Shown here piece by piece: positions 63,870-64,000 of a stretch of 64,000 bases of DNA. Position 1 is the first letter of the stretch, and each line of letters begins with the position of its first letter. Source of the DNA: Luidia sarsii (Eukaryota > Echinodermata > Asteroidea > Paxillosida > Luidiidae); NCBI GenBank assembly GCA_949987565.1, contig OX465121.1, positions 3,179,117 to 3,243,116 of the forward strand, in the 5' to 3' direction. The position numbers and the translations under genes are program-made. Below the pieces are notes generated by a model. The model saw nothing but the letters and a program-made list of their open reading frames with translations. It did not search any database and was not told where the DNA came from.

Positions 63870-64000
63870 GTAAGATTGCCCATTCACACACATCAGTCAT
63901 ATCCACACTTGTATTTGACTCCTAAAATACACACCAATTCAAGTCCAAAAGTTAGTCCAAGTCCCGAGTCATCCAGGTAAAGTGTTAATGTTCTTCATAC
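63870..64000. other. Start of intron 36
   Basis: Non-coding. It contains AATTCAAGTCCAAAAGTTAG and CAAGTCCCGAGTCATCC, phrases shared with the dispersed repeat at 37690-38000. Confidence 0.5.

Overview
The window is animal genomic DNA. Protein-coding exons with GT-AG splice sites alternate with introns of a few hundred to about 6,000 bases that are full of tandem arrays, tRNA-derived SINEs, MITE-like inverted repeats and LINE debris. The palindrome TACATGTA recurs in the introns. The multi-EGF product, a class A GPCR and this repeat mix fit an invertebrate, perhaps a marine deuterostome (cephalochordate, echinoderm or hemichordate). That placement is inference, because no marker gene is present.

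The window is dominated by one very large plus-strand gene, incomplete at both ends. I could chain 36 exons (1152-63869). Every splice phase agrees from one exon to the next, giving about 26.0 kb of coding sequence and about 8,670 codons. Exons 1-27 and the start of exon 28 (1152 to about 50440) encode 17 repeats of a roughly 400-residue glycine-rich module. Each module has a 'VDN' entry strand, a GDxTG motif, a 'P-(x)n-G.I.GV..L' strand region, then blocks such as GAGHGG, YGSLY, GSGGG, GGGSGGS, GGGGSGGRI and GTVY. From about 50440 to the end, exons 28-36 encode about 53 tenascin/teneurin-type EGF-like repeats. These are organised as a higher-order repeat of four EGF types, seen about 11 times in a row before the pattern breaks near 62700. 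Exon 28 carries the last glycine-rich module and 26 EGF-like repeats in one frame, so the two halves belong to one protein. It is most likely a giant secreted or cell-surface matrix or adhesion protein. Neither the signal peptide nor the C-terminus lies in the window.

Exon architecture is very uneven. Some modules are split over five or six small exons, while exons of 4.1, 3.5, 5.1 and 3.6 kb hold several modules uninterrupted.

One other gene is convincing: a single-exon minus-strand class A GPCR of 322 residues (19421-20389), nested antisense in the intron at 18085-24210. It has a stop codon just upstream of its ATG and a polyadenylation hexamer just after its stop. A 45-bp minisatellite of about 20 units lies immediately upstream of its start codon.

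The rest is intron. It holds six large tandem arrays (unit lengths about 68, 66, 45, 59 and 37 bp, plus an AGC-type trinucleotide tract), four copies of a CACTA-like MITE with 3-bp target duplications, at least two SINE families, long foldback elements, short snap-back hairpins, and the 3' end of a non-LTR retrotransposon.
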